From CAYFJO01 sp964343305 (GTDB lineage Bacteria > Planctomycetota > Planctomycetia > Pirellulales > Pirellulaceae), in assembly GCA_964343305.1 (NCBI GenBank), contig CAYFJO010000007.1:1-64000 (forward strand): DNA of 64,000 bases, read 5' to 3'. Positions 10,301 to 18,853 of this stretch are shown here, in pieces. Positions within the stretch are counted from its first letter, which is position 1. Every line of letters begins with the position of its first letter. The notes under the pieces are model-generated. The model was not told the origin of the DNA and searched no databases. It saw only the letters and a list, made by a program, of their open reading frames with translations. The position numbers and the translations under genes are program-made.

Positions 10301-10407
10301 TGTCGAAGGACGGACAGCGTGTGCAACTAAGCGGCCAAAGTGTTCAAGGGGGGCAACACATCCTTGGCATTACTAAGTTCGTGCTTCCAAGCGACTTGAG
10401 CAGGTAA
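7327..10407 (+). CDS. Caspase-like (C14) lipoprotein with two WD40 beta-propellers
   Basis: This 1026-residue protein starts with a short lipoprotein signal (RIAGC, lipidated Cys22); the hydrophobic core contains an arginine at 18, which is unusual. Residues 70-330 form a caspase domain with His160 in AFAGHG and Cys210 in LCDACRDD. Two sets of WD40-type repeats follow (ISPDGKRIAT, FSPDGKSLLS, LTPDGRFLMSGG, FSPDGKRIASTGDD), about 375-670 and 720-1026. A proline-rich linker near 675-715 separates them. WD40 propellers usually bind proteins, so they could recruit substrates or sense a partner. The gene follows the other caspase lipoprotein by 40 bases, and its 3' end faces the acetyltransferase gene. 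Confidence 0.88.
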   Translation: MNHIRTWICCLATIAIVRIAGCGSSSESVNPTADQAAKIEPTRSAQEQEQSTISGTTPTSPTQDNFQGRGERYAIMIGVRQYPKSSGLRPLSFTENDVSRLNKVLHASGYRQENLVVMTDSQGKGDPRMLPERNKVRRQLASILRDRSPSDSVIVAFAGHGVQFEGDEDSYFCPLDGEVDNRDTLISLGEVYSQLKLCQAGFKLVLCDACRDDPLTSTTRGLSLIKNEVQRPLLAPPGGVAVFYSCSPGESAFEDPELKHGVFFNFVINGLLGDADLDDDDQVTLPELEYHAKRRVSDFVRSEYSGRRQMPNLKGDTRGLVALVDVSQLPPDEDLATSDSLPAQDDQVVDKPDVNEAIKTPLPDGPMGLVTMMSQGSETIGHLAISPDGKRIATATDGGTNIDRQIRLWDIKERKLIKKFPSNNSLCAGLAFSPDGKSLLSLYHSSPKPIVQIWDIESGEATRTIESGPQFPMYFRSATFRTNGSIFGITEGRTHTLTTLNLETMLPDQIDFSARSVFFALSKDEKRVALSYDHKVNVWSLESRSLVRQFDLHNAWRTAISTDGKIVAATNREYPKRSIGAWNVESGDLVNGIQFDTKPQNRYPLVMTSDASLLIFNAESQIGVYDLKTRGNTVFTGHKGSVNALALTPDGRFLMSGGDDAEIRVWRLPKPGVLQPSRDPSERTASRPPIEMPKAPPPKPRPATPQPPTPRLSARLIGQPKYYEGHSKPVWKSVFSPDGKRIASTGDDRTVRVWDVEQQEAIHVLGPWPKMVGAIEISHDGTQVSAAVADGEWLVWDVESGKVLHTINTTSEKFLAHDLSFSRSGKRLVCCDAYGTVLVYDLVDKQIVSEINLGRLNVRLIEFLPDEIHVLIGSTHPATLELWNTETRKMVRSYEVTDAPKGSVSLVMGVRPDGKEVALGVSTSKTLRWNVDTGDPLEPLRTDGRLLDLAYCPVDGYLFAYSDNGGMLYDMEQAKPVVRFPRFTRSIQGVWMSKDGQRVQLSGQSVQGGQHILGITKFVLPSDLSR

Positions 10408-10443
10408 CAACGACGAATGGTTTTCGTGAAGCACCGTAGCTTT

Positions 10444-11880
10444 TTATGCGGACAAATCGTCCAAAGGCGGGTGCCATAAGGGTAAATGCGGAAACAGAGC
10501 GCTCGCGATTTCAACGCCAATGCGCGTGGACGATTCCAGACGTCCGGCTTCGGCGGCGTCTTGGACGTTGACGTGGCCCAGCATCATCTGGACCAGTTGC
10601 GAGGTGGAGCAGGTGATGTAACTGCGGCCAAGCTTTCCGGTTGTGAGCTTGACACTGCGACGCGTCAAGACGAACTGGTATTTCTCGTCGTCGATCGACA
10701 GTCCCAGTTCACAGGGACGTGAAATGTCCGCTGCTTTGGCCCGTTCGTGCAACTGTGGGCACAGTGATCGCAAAAACGATGGAGGGTCGAAGAGCTTGAC
10801 CATGAAAACTTCGCCGTCTTCCGCTTCGTGATAAAAATGCTTTCCGCCGGCCAACTCGATCGCCTGGTGCAATGGATCGTTGGGCGGGCCGTCAAATCGG
10901 ACGGAGTGATAATCGCGCTCGATCGCATCGCCGCAAGCCCGCGCGAGCAACTGCGACGCAACCAGCGGATGTCCGGGCGAAGTCATCAGTTCGACAATGC
11001 GGCCGTCTTTCATCGCGGCGTATCCGACAATCGGATCCAATTGATCGTCGAGTTCAAGCTTGTCCGGTCCCTCGATCGCGATGTAGATACGGTCGTAGCC
11101 GCGGCGGCTGATCAGCCATCGCCAGTACGCTTCGCTGCGGCGAATCGCCCCGAATGAACAGGCGGTGTTTTCTTCGTACAGGCGCAGCAGTGCGGCGCGT
11201 TCGACGTGCCGCCAGAGCCGGATGTTGATTTCCAGCGGTTCCGAATCGCCGCTTAACAGATTGGGAATGCTCGGCCCCGAATCGTGTGCTGATTGGGTCG
11301 CGCTCAGATACGACAAAATGTCGCGAGGACGCGCCGTGGAAAAGGAATGTCGTCCACAAACCGTCCAGCCGCGTCGCCGATAGAATTGTGGGATGTTTGT
11401 TCGCAACATCGCCAAGGCCGCGCCTTCGGAGATCACTTTTTCCTCGGCTGCATTGAGCAGCGCGGTTGCGCAGCCGACGTTTTCGTATTCTGGCAAGGTC
11501 GCGATGTCCGAGACGAAACTGACGGGCAACGTCATCGCGCCAAAAAACATCTCGCGATTGGCCATCCGCAAATGGGACACCACACGCTCGTCGCGTTTGA
11601 TCACCAAGCGATCGGTTGGCTCGTAGGAGGGTTCTTCCAATTGAGCTTGGAATTCGGCTTGCGACGGCGCATGAAAAACGCTCAACAAGAGATGATGAAT
11701 CGACGGATGATCACCGGCCCCGGCAATCGACAATTTCAGATGGCCTGGCAGGCTGGACGGAGATTTACCTGAAGAAGGCCGTGCTGGTGCGGTTGGGTGA
11801 AAAGATCGGCCCCGGCCGCTCAATGGACCAGTGGATAACTTCCCATTACCGCCAATTCCGGTGGGAACTGTGGAACTCAT
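10444..11880 (-). CDS. GNAT acetyltransferase of the Eis-like type
   Basis: The 478-residue protein has an N-terminal GNAT domain (about residues 50-190). The acetyl-CoA loop region is LPEYENVGCATALLNAAEEKV, just before LRTNIPQFYRRRGW. A second GNAT-like half follows. The C-terminal 100 residues (ISRPCELGLSIDDEKY onward) resemble the SCP2-like domain of Eis-family enzymes. Eis proteins acetylate amines such as aminoglycosides or lysines; the substrate here is unknown. The first 45 residues are low-complexity (Gly/Ser/Pro) with no signal peptide, and a later start is possible. It converges on the WD40 caspase gene with 36 bases between stops. Confidence 0.7.
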   Translation of the reverse strand: MSSTVPTGIGGNGKLSTGPLSGRGRSFHPTAPARPSSGKSPSSLPGHLKLSIAGAGDHPSIHHLLLSVFHAPSQAEFQAQLEEPSYEPTDRLVIKRDERVVSHLRMANREMFFGAMTLPVSFVSDIATLPEYENVGCATALLNAAEEKVISEGAALAMLRTNIPQFYRRRGWTVCGRHSFSTARPRDILSYLSATQSAHDSGPSIPNLLSGDSEPLEINIRLWRHVERAALLRLYEENTACSFGAIRRSEAYWRWLISRRGYDRIYIAIEGPDKLELDDQLDPIVGYAAMKDGRIVELMTSPGHPLVASQLLARACGDAIERDYHSVRFDGPPNDPLHQAIELAGGKHFYHEAEDGEVFMVKLFDPPSFLRSLCPQLHERAKAADISRPCELGLSIDDEKYQFVLTRRSVKLTTGKLGRSYITCSTSQLVQMMLGHVNVQDAAEAGRLESSTRIGVEIASALFPHLPLWHPPLDDLSA

Positions 11881-11955
11881 AGTGCGAATCCCTTCCGCTA
11901 AAGTAGTACGCTTCCCTTGCGTTGTTTTCGCCTTGCTCTCTTCCTAACGGTTAGA

Positions 11956-13584
11956 TTACGCGGGCTTGGGGGAAAGTTCCAGTAGTTGGCCGACTAATCT
12001 TTCTTCGGGGAAAAGGCAAAAACTCCATTCCCGCGAGCCGAGAATCTGATTGTTACGAAGTTGTTGCCCGAGAATTATGCTCTGGGACTGGAGTTTTTCG
12101 CGTTTTTCGGCAATCAGTGGCTGAAAATTCTGGTTGATCCGCGTGATGGCGAGGTGCCGCTGGAGCCGGTCGTCTTCCGGCGATTTTTTTTCAATCCAAC
12201 GTCGTTTTTCGGACAGTTGAGCAGCCACGGAGGGGTCATTCCGTTGCGCCGAGTCCAAACACCGATCGGGATTGTAGTCCAAATCGCGAAGTTGTCGCTG
12301 GAGGTTTCTCAAGTCATTGCGGGTCACCTCAGACCGCTCAATGGGTAACATCATAGTCGCGGACAGCAACATGTAATCGGGTGGTTCGACCTCAAAGAAC
12401 CGTCGCAGAATTTCGTCCGTCAACTCGTCGTATTTGGCACCGCCGATTCCGTGCAGAAACAAATCGCCCAACAGCAACCGAGCAAACATGGTCGTGATCA
12501 ACGCTCGAGGACGGATACGAATTCCGTCGCGCTGGATCTCGGTGAGTTGCTGGACGGCAACCTCAGCACTTCTTTCGGTCGACAGCGAAATCTCCACGGA
12601 GATCGCTTGCCGGTCCGTTAGTTGAATCGTGTCGTCACGAAACCGAGCGAACAAGCGGCGGCGTTGCGGATCGTCGCGACTCCACATCCACAGCGGCGCT
12701 TCCAGCCAGCCATCCGCTTCGATCAACTCGGCGACGGGATGTGTGCGGCTGCGAATTCGATTCACCTTGCGGTAGTCACCGAGTGCGGAATTGTAAACGT
12801 CCCACAGCCGCGGCAAGTGGGCAAGCAAGTGGGAAGCGAACCAAAGAAACGACTCACCTTGGCAGACGTGGCTCAGCGGTACTTCCAACGTACGGAACCC
12901 TAACGCATGCTCGTAAGTGTGTCGTGCCTGGGCAACCGTTTGCCCCAAACAAGTTGTGTGCCGGCAGATGTCGCGGATCGGTTGCCACAGCTTTCGAATG
13001 AGAGGGCGTTCAACAAAAGAGGAAACGCGACGCGCGACGCGATCGGCAAAGGAGGCAACTCGTTCGACGTCAACAATCTTGCGGTCTTCAAAGGGTGATT
13101 CGGGCGCTGGGGCGTCGATAGACACATACTCAACGCGTGGCGACGAGGGCGATCCGGCGAGGACGCGTATCGAAGTTGAGGTCATCGCGGCCACATCGTT
13201 GTCGATCAACAGATTGATGGGCTGAGCCTGGAGTGTGTTGCCAAAATGATGTAGCGCGAGATTCTTAAACCAAACACCTGGATGAAAAAGCGTTGGCTGG
13301 TGCCCCGACAAGATCAGTGTGTCGGGCGTTTCGAACTTTGCCACGTTGACGGGAAGGTACGAACGGGTGTGTGTGATTGCCTTGTCGAGCAGATCCTGAC
13401 GGGCGGCGCGGCGTAACTCTTGAAGACTGCGACCCTGGATGTCAAATTCGTAGGCTGCGATTTGGTCGCAATTGTCCGATAAGAGGTGTGGCGCTTCGTC
13501 AAACGGCGGCTCGACGAGCGCTTCGCCGTGTTCCCGCGGGGCGCGCAAGCGTCGACGTGTGGGCAAGGCACTCATCAGCGTCAT
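11956..13584 (-). CDS. BshC-like protein (putative thiol-cofactor ligase family)
   Basis: About 542 residues, close to the length of BshC, the proposed cysteine ligase of bacillithiol synthesis. LILSGHQPTLFHPGVWFKN near residue 110 parallels the SGQQ-x-GLF-x-GP segment of BshC, and INLLIDNDVAAMTSTS may match its following strand. Similarity is otherwise weak to the eye, so the function is tentative. The start at 13584 was chosen because its ATG overlaps the stop of the glycosyltransferase gene by four bases (ATGA), implying translational coupling. A longer upstream reading would run through that gene in another frame and was rejected. No bshA or bshB homologue is visible nearby. Confidence 0.5.
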   Translation of the reverse strand: MTLMSALPTRRRLRAPREHGEALVEPPFDEAPHLLSDNCDQIAAYEFDIQGRSLQELRRAARQDLLDKAITHTRSYLPVNVAKFETPDTLILSGHQPTLFHPGVWFKNLALHHFGNTLQAQPINLLIDNDVAAMTSTSIRVLAGSPSSPRVEYVSIDAPAPESPFEDRKIVDVERVASFADRVARRVSSFVERPLIRKLWQPIRDICRHTTCLGQTVAQARHTYEHALGFRTLEVPLSHVCQGESFLWFASHLLAHLPRLWDVYNSALGDYRKVNRIRSRTHPVAELIEADGWLEAPLWMWSRDDPQRRRLFARFRDDTIQLTDRQAISVEISLSTERSAEVAVQQLTEIQRDGIRIRPRALITTMFARLLLGDLFLHGIGGAKYDELTDEILRRFFEVEPPDYMLLSATMMLPIERSEVTRNDLRNLQRQLRDLDYNPDRCLDSAQRNDPSVAAQLSEKRRWIEKKSPEDDRLQRHLAITRINQNFQPLIAEKREKLQSQSIILGQQLRNNQILGSREWSFCLFPEERLVGQLLELSPKPA

Positions 13585-14330
13585 CCGACGCTCTCTCCGC
13601 AAAGATTGATTGTCGGCTCGCCAACAGGCAACGGTCGCCCGACGGCAGCGATGCTGCGTTGAAGCACTTCCCGATAGTGTTCGAGCCGCGTTCGGGAATC
13701 GTCCAGTATGCCGCCGAACGACCGATCTTCGTCCAAGTAGATCAACGGCACGGGCAGCTCGACGATCTCCAACTCCGCGTGAACCGCCTGCACCCAAAGC
13801 TCCAGGGGCATGGCATAGCCGGGCTCGTCGAGTGTTAAATGCTCCAGCGCTGCGGCGCGATAGGCCTTGAACCCACAAAATGCATCGGTTAAGTGTAAGC
13901 CCAGCCGACGATTCAGTTCCGCTGTCATTTGTTCGTTGATCAAGCGACGGTCGGCCGGCGGCGGATTGTCTTCTGCGTACTCTCTCAAATAGCGGCTGCC
14001 CGAAACAATGTCGACGTCCGCGCATGCGGCGACGAACCGTGGAATGCGTTGAGGTTCGTGTTGTCCATCGCAATCGATCGTGACAATGAACTCGTAATCG
14101 TGCCGGATGGCAAAACAGAATGCCGATTTCAATGCCGCTCCGTAACCACGATTTACTTCATGTTGCTCGATCAAGATGTCGTCACGAGCGGCCAACAGTG
14201 ACGCGGTGCCGTCGGTCGAACCGTCGTCAACGACCAGAATGTCGTCGGCGTACACTTTCACTTCGTTCAGCACATCGTTGACATATTGTGCTTCGTTAAA
14301 GACAGGTAGTGCGGTGAGAAAGCGAGGCAT
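13581..14330 (-). CDS. Family 2 glycosyltransferase (DPM1-like)
   Basis: A 249-residue GT-A enzyme starting MPRFLTALPVFNEAQYV. The nucleotide-sugar site reads ILVVDDGSTDGT, and the metal-binding motif is the DCDGQHEP segment (about residues 81-90), with GSRYLRE and DAFCGFKAYR following as in dolichol-phosphate-mannose-synthase-like enzymes. There is no C-terminal membrane anchor. It probably transfers a sugar to a lipid or other cytoplasmic acceptor. An upstream TTG (14366) could add 12 residues, but the ATG fits the fold better. Its stop overlaps the start of the BshC-like gene, so the two are a transcriptional and translational unit. Confidence 0.85.
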   Translation of the reverse strand: MPRFLTALPVFNEAQYVNDVLNEVKVYADDILVVDDGSTDGTASLLAARDDILIEQHEVNRGYGAALKSAFCFAIRHDYEFIVTIDCDGQHEPQRIPRFVAACADVDIVSGSRYLREYAEDNPPPADRRLINEQMTAELNRRLGLHLTDAFCGFKAYRAAALEHLTLDEPGYAMPLELWVQAVHAELEIVELPVPLIYLDEDRSFGGILDDSRTRLEHYREVLQRSIAAVGRPLPVGEPTINLCGESVG

Positions 14331-14583
14331 GTGGACCCCAAATTGGTGGGTGGGTGTTGCAGTCAATTCATTGTAGACCGACCATGAATTGCGTCAACGC
14401 TCGGGCAGCATTTGACGTGCGACAAATCTTCTCAGCTTGGAAAATAGCTTGGCGAAATGATGTCCAACGGCCGCCGAATAGAGACTGGGATTGATACCGA
14501 CGAGAAGAACGGCCAGGTCAGCGGCAATGACGTCAGGAATTGTCTTGTTGTAAGCTTGAGCAAGTTGCTACTTGGTGGGCTGA

Positions 14584-15327
14584 CTAGTCAAGACTGTCCA
14601 GGTGTTCTTGAATCTCGACCTTGAACTGGCCTTGGGCTCGTCGCAACGCCATTTTGAAATAGACCCGTGCCGCACCATGCTTTCCAGCCACCACGGCGGC
14701 CTTGCCTTCTTCAAAATACTCGACCAACTCCGCGTCCCGCTGCTCTTTGGCTGCGACGATTTGACGTTGAATTTGATCGACGTCTGGCGCTTGTTCGACA
14801 TGATCTTGGGTGCGTAGGTATCTGAACTCGTACGTTTGATCGCCACGCTGCTGCTGAACAAATTGCGACAGATAAGCCGCCTTGCGCGCGTCCATGTCCC
14901 TTTGCCGCGCCGCTTCCTCGGCACGATGATCCGCCAACAATTCTTCGAAAGTACGGCGGTCGCCACGAGCGGCTCGACTGGCTCGAGCCTGGTTCATCAC
15001 CTCTTGCTCGAGTTCTTCTTGAATCAGAATCTTGGCGTGTGCTCGCATCCGCCACGAATTCACTTCACGACCGATGCCGGTGTTCTTAAACAAACGATTG
15101 AGATAGGGAACCTTACTCAGGATGGGAACACCACGCTCGGTGCGACCTTCGCTAACAGAGTCGATCCCACCAAGCCCCACGCTGCCGCCGTCGGGAATGT
15201 TGACGGTTGTGTTGACCGTCGTGGCATTGAACGTGGGAAGTTGAACCGTTGTCGCTTGTGCGAAAAGCGAAGGAGCAGCGACGACTAGCAGAGCGAGTGA
15301 AGAAAGGAGAACCTGTGGTTTGAACAT
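14584..15327 (-). CDS. Small secreted protein with an isolated secretin motif
   Basis: The 247-residue protein has a Sec signal peptide (LLSSLALLVVAAPSLFAQA). Residues 40-85 contain VNIPDGGSVGLGGI and RGVPILSKVPYLNRLFKNTG, which match the end of the type II/III secretin pore domain (VPDGxT-x-LGGL and VPILxxIPxLGxLF). The rest of a secretin (N domains and most of the barrel) is absent. A charged, coiled-coil-like region and a TPR-like end (YFEEGKAAVVAGKHGAARVYFKMAL) follow. It cannot form a normal secretin alone. It may bind a secretin or be a reduced relative. No secretion genes are adjacent. Confidence 0.65.
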   Translation of the reverse strand: MFKPQVLLSSLALLVVAAPSLFAQATTVQLPTFNATTVNTTVNIPDGGSVGLGGIDSVSEGRTERGVPILSKVPYLNRLFKNTGIGREVNSWRMRAHAKILIQEELEQEVMNQARASRAARGDRRTFEELLADHRAEEAARQRDMDARKAAYLSQFVQQQRGDQTYEFRYLRTQDHVEQAPDVDQIQRQIVAAKEQRDAELVEYFEEGKAAVVAGKHGAARVYFKMALRRAQGQFKVEIQEHLDSLD

Positions 15328-15634
15328 TGCGTTACGAGCCTTTTCTCTTTGATTCCCGCCGAGCTATGGGGATGAAAACCCATAACCTGCTTTAGTTTAT
15401 CGAATAATGCGTCGATAATTCAACTGAAAAACACATCAAATCGACCCATTTTGTTGTTAATCTGCATAGGCTTGGGAAACCAGTTTGGCGAGAACAAACG
15501 ACGCGATTCACTCCTTGGGGAAGATGGTCAGCCTTGACGCAAGTGCAAGGGACGCGTAACCTTTCGCCGCTGACACGTTGGGTTGTCAGCCACAAACTGC
15601 TTGCAGGCCATGCACCTATGGAAGGAACGCGCCG
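15328..15634. other. Intergenic region between divergent genes
   Basis: Upstream region shared by the secretin-motif gene (minus strand) and the aminotransferase gene (plus strand). It holds an AT-rich stretch at 15395-15470 that could carry the promoters. Around 15560-15577 there is a weak, diverged match to the CGCTGACGCGTCGGGTT repeat seen at 33860. No gene is supported. Confidence 0.4.
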
Positions 15635-16813
15635 GTGCCCGCTTCAATCCCGCACAATTCGTTGCCCGTCTGCCGAGTCCCCCTGTTAGATGTTGTTCGT
15701 GACGGTGACCTGCTGCGAGACGAAATCCTGACGGCGGTTGCAGAAATCTATGACACAGGCCGGTTTGTCAACGGGCCGCATTGCCAGGCTTTTGAACGGG
15801 CCATCGCCGAAACCTGCGAGACGAAATTCGCAGTGGGCTGTGCTTCCGGCAGTGACGCATTGCTGTTGGCGTTGATGGCGATTGACACACGTGCCGGCGA
15901 CGAAGTGATCCTGCCGAGCTTTACTTTCTTTGCCACGGCTAGCGCTGTGACACGACTGGGCGCGACGCCGGTGTTTGTGGGCATCGATCCTGTGACGTTT
16001 AACATTTGTCCCGCCGCGATCGAAGCCGCGGTTACCGAGCAAACGAAAGCCATTATGCCCGTACATTTGTTTGGCCAATGTGCCGACATGGACACGATTG
16101 GCCGCATCGCGGAGAAAAACTCGTTGCACGTCATCGAGGATGCCGCCCAAGCCATCGGCGCGCGACACGGCGATCGTGCGGCGGGTTCGATGGGCGACAT
16201 CGGTTGCTTTAGTTTCTATCCCACCAAGAATCTTGGCGGCGTGGGCGACGGTGGAATTCTGACGACATCCAATGAACAGCTTGCCGATCGTTTGCGATTG
16301 CTGGCGTCGCACGGCATGAACCCACGTTACTATCACAGCGAGGTCGGCATTAACAGCCGGTTGGATACGATTCAAGCCGCGGCACTTCACATCAAACTGA
16401 AGCGGCTTGCTGATTGGACAGCGCGACGTCAACAGAATGCCGCTCGCTACGCCGAATTGTTCGTCGTCGCGGGATTGGCCAACACAGTGACCTTGCCCGA
16501 CGCAAGTGCGGACACCGCGCATGCTTGGAACCAATTCACGATCCGTGTTCCCAACGGCCAGCGCGATGCACTGCGGGCACATCTAGCCGATGCCAATGTT
16601 GGCTCGGAAATCTATTACCCGGTTCCTCTGCATCAACAGAAGTGTTTTGCTTCACTGCCACACGTCACCACGGATTTGCCGGAAACCGAACGGGCGTCGG
16701 CGGAAGTGTTGAGCCTTCCCATCTTCCCTGGGCTAACGCAAGAAGAGCAGGGATATGTTGTCGACCAAACGGCCGCATTTTTCGCAGCCGGACAGCATCG
16801 TCTCGCATCGTAG
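15635..16813 (+). CDS. DegT/DnrJ/EryC1/StrS-family aminotransferase
   Basis: A PLP-dependent sugar aminotransferase of about 392 residues. Family marks are VGCASGSDALLLALMA (cofactor phosphate site), VIEDAAQAIGA (Asp contacting the PLP ring), and SFYPTKNLGGVGDGG, whose lysine should form the Schiff base. Such enzymes make amino sugars for surface polysaccharides from keto-sugar nucleotides. I prefer the GTG at 15635, which has GGAAGGAA about 8 bases upstream; a TTG at 15578 would add 19 residues with no family match. It is convergent with metG, whose stop follows at once. No dehydratase or epimerase partner is adjacent. Confidence 0.9.
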   Translation: MPASIPHNSLPVCRVPLLDVVRDGDLLRDEILTAVAEIYDTGRFVNGPHCQAFERAIAETCETKFAVGCASGSDALLLALMAIDTRAGDEVILPSFTFFATASAVTRLGATPVFVGIDPVTFNICPAAIEAAVTEQTKAIMPVHLFGQCADMDTIGRIAEKNSLHVIEDAAQAIGARHGDRAAGSMGDIGCFSFYPTKNLGGVGDGGILTTSNEQLADRLRLLASHGMNPRYYHSEVGINSRLDTIQAAALHIKLKRLADWTARRQQNAARYAELFVVAGLANTVTLPDASADTAHAWNQFTIRVPNGQRDALRAHLADANVGSEIYYPVPLHQQKCFASLPHVTTDLPETERASAEVLSLPIFPGLTQEEQGYVVDQTAAFFAAGQHRLAS

Positions 16814-18853
16814 TCAGTGGACGCGTTGTCCCGGCTGAGCACCTTCGTCCACACTCAGCAAAAACACATCCTTGCCACCCGGGCCTGATGCCAGGATCAT
16901 CCCTTCGCTCGTGCCAAACTTCATCTTCCGCGCGGCCAAATTCGCTGCCATCACGACGAGTCGCCCAACCAACTTTTGCGGATCGCACGATTGCTTGATC
17001 CCCGCGAAAACCGTGCGACGTTCTTCGCCGCCGAGGCTCAGCGTCAGTTTCAACAACTTGTTGGCTCCCTTGACATCTTCCGCCGCTACGACGCGAGCGA
17101 CTCGCAGATCCACTTTGACAAATTCGTCATAGGTGCATGGTTCCGACAAGGGCTCATCTTTCAACGGTTGATCACTGTCGTCAAACTGCGTTGTCGTGGC
17201 CTGTTCGACCGCGTCGTCTTTGCTTTCTTCCACCATCGCTTCGACATCTTTCTTTTCTGGCCGTTTTAACATGTGTTTGAATTTCGCCACGCTCGTGCCA
17301 ACAAGCGGCGTCTGCGCTTCATCCCAACTTTCGATCGGCTTGCCCAAAAGCGCGCCCGTTTGCTCCGCCAATTGCGGCAGCACCGGTGACAAGTAGACCG
17401 CAATCTGCCGGAACAGATTCAACGCGATCGTGCAAACATCCTGCAACTCCTGCGCCTTGTCCGGATCCTTTTTCAACGTCCAAGGCGCGGCATTCTCAAC
17501 AAACGGATTCGCCCGATCGGCCAAGTCCATGATCAACCGCACTGCTTTGTTGTAGTCGCAGTTTTCGTAAGCCCCGGCTATGTCGTCACCGGCTTTTGCC
17601 GCGTACTCAAACAAACCGCCGTCGTCTGGATACTGTTCAGACAAACCTGCCTTGGCGACGAACTTTGCCGAGCGGCTCGCAAGGTTGACAACTTTACCAA
17701 CCAAATCTGCGCTGATCTTTGCGACGAATTCTTCCAAATTCAAATCCAAATCATCCAACCTTGGTCCGAGTTTGGCAGCGTAGTAGTAGCGCAAAAAACT
17801 TGGATCAAGATGCTTCAGGTACGTTTCGGCCTTGACGAATGTACCTTTGCTCTTCGACATCTTTTCACCACCGACGGTCAAGAAGCCGTGAATGTGAACC
17901 TTGGAAGGCAGGTTGAATTCCGCGGTCTTCAACATTGCGGGCCAAAACAGACAGTGGAAATACTGAATGTCCTTGCCAATGAAATGGTGGACTTCCGTTT
18001 CCTCGCTTCGCCACCAGTCGTCGAATTCCTCGCCTGTGCGATCGCACCACTGTCGAGTCGACGCCATGTAACCGATCGGTGCATCGAACCACACGTACCA
18101 ATAATGTTTGCCGTCCGTCTCGGGGATGTCGAAACCGAAATAAGGTGCCGGCCGCGACACGTCCCAGTCGCGCAAAGGCTCGTGAAGAAAATGGCCCTTC
18201 AAATAGTTGGCCACTTCATCCTGAAGATGCTCGCCGTCTTGCGTCCAATCGTCCAAAAACTCGTGTAACGTTTCGATCTCGACAAAGAAGTGATCTTGCT
18301 CGCCTTTGGTCGGCGGCTTTTGACTGACGGTGCTGATCGGATCGATAAGATCCACGGCGCTATACGTTGCGCCACACTTTTCACAATTGTCGCCGTGCTG
18401 GTCTGGCGCCTTGCATTTGGGACACGTCCCCTTCACAAATCGATCGGGCAATGACTCTCCCGTTTCGGCGTCAAAGAGCTCGACAACTTTGCGTTCGGCA
18501 ACCAGGCCCTTGTCGTTCAGTGCCTTCCAAAAAACCTGGCAGAATTCTCGGTTCTCCGACGAGTGTGTGCTGCCATAATTCTCGAATTCAATTCCGAATC
18601 CGGCAAAGTCACGCTGGTGAGCCTCGTTCATCAGGTCGATAAATTCTTCCTCGGTACAGCCTTTTTGCCGAGCGCTCTTCATGATCGCTGTGCCGTGCGT
18701 GTCGTCGGCGCAAATATAGATGCAGCGATGGCCGCGCAACTTCTGAAAGCGGACCCAGATGTCGGTCTGGATGTATTCGACAAGATGCCCAAGATGAATG
18801 GGGCCATTCGCATAGGGCAAGGCTGCCGTGACGAGAATCCGTCGCTGGCTCAT
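16814..18853 (-). CDS. metG: Methionyl-tRNA synthetase
   Basis: The 679-residue enzyme charges tRNA-Met with methionine in the cytoplasm. HIGH-type motif HLGH (residues 20-23), the zinc-knuckle CPKCKAPDQHGDNCEKC, and the KMSKS motif (GEKMSKSKGTF) are intact. The last 110 residues are the C-terminal tRNA-binding/dimerisation domain (FVKVDLRVARVVAAEDVKGA). An acidic linker joins it to the anticodon-binding region. The ATG at 18853 is in the right place for the catalytic fold. It is a housekeeping gene with no obvious operon partner. Confidence 0.97.
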   Translation of the reverse strand: MSQRRILVTAALPYANGPIHLGHLVEYIQTDIWVRFQKLRGHRCIYICADDTHGTAIMKSARQKGCTEEEFIDLMNEAHQRDFAGFGIEFENYGSTHSSENREFCQVFWKALNDKGLVAERKVVELFDAETGESLPDRFVKGTCPKCKAPDQHGDNCEKCGATYSAVDLIDPISTVSQKPPTKGEQDHFFVEIETLHEFLDDWTQDGEHLQDEVANYLKGHFLHEPLRDWDVSRPAPYFGFDIPETDGKHYWYVWFDAPIGYMASTRQWCDRTGEEFDDWWRSEETEVHHFIGKDIQYFHCLFWPAMLKTAEFNLPSKVHIHGFLTVGGEKMSKSKGTFVKAETYLKHLDPSFLRYYYAAKLGPRLDDLDLNLEEFVAKISADLVGKVVNLASRSAKFVAKAGLSEQYPDDGGLFEYAAKAGDDIAGAYENCDYNKAVRLIMDLADRANPFVENAAPWTLKKDPDKAQELQDVCTIALNLFRQIAVYLSPVLPQLAEQTGALLGKPIESWDEAQTPLVGTSVAKFKHMLKRPEKKDVEAMVEESKDDAVEQATTTQFDDSDQPLKDEPLSEPCTYDEFVKVDLRVARVVAAEDVKGANKLLKLTLSLGGEERRTVFAGIKQSCDPQKLVGRLVVMAANLAARKMKFGTSEGMILASGPGGKDVFLLSVDEGAQPGQRVH

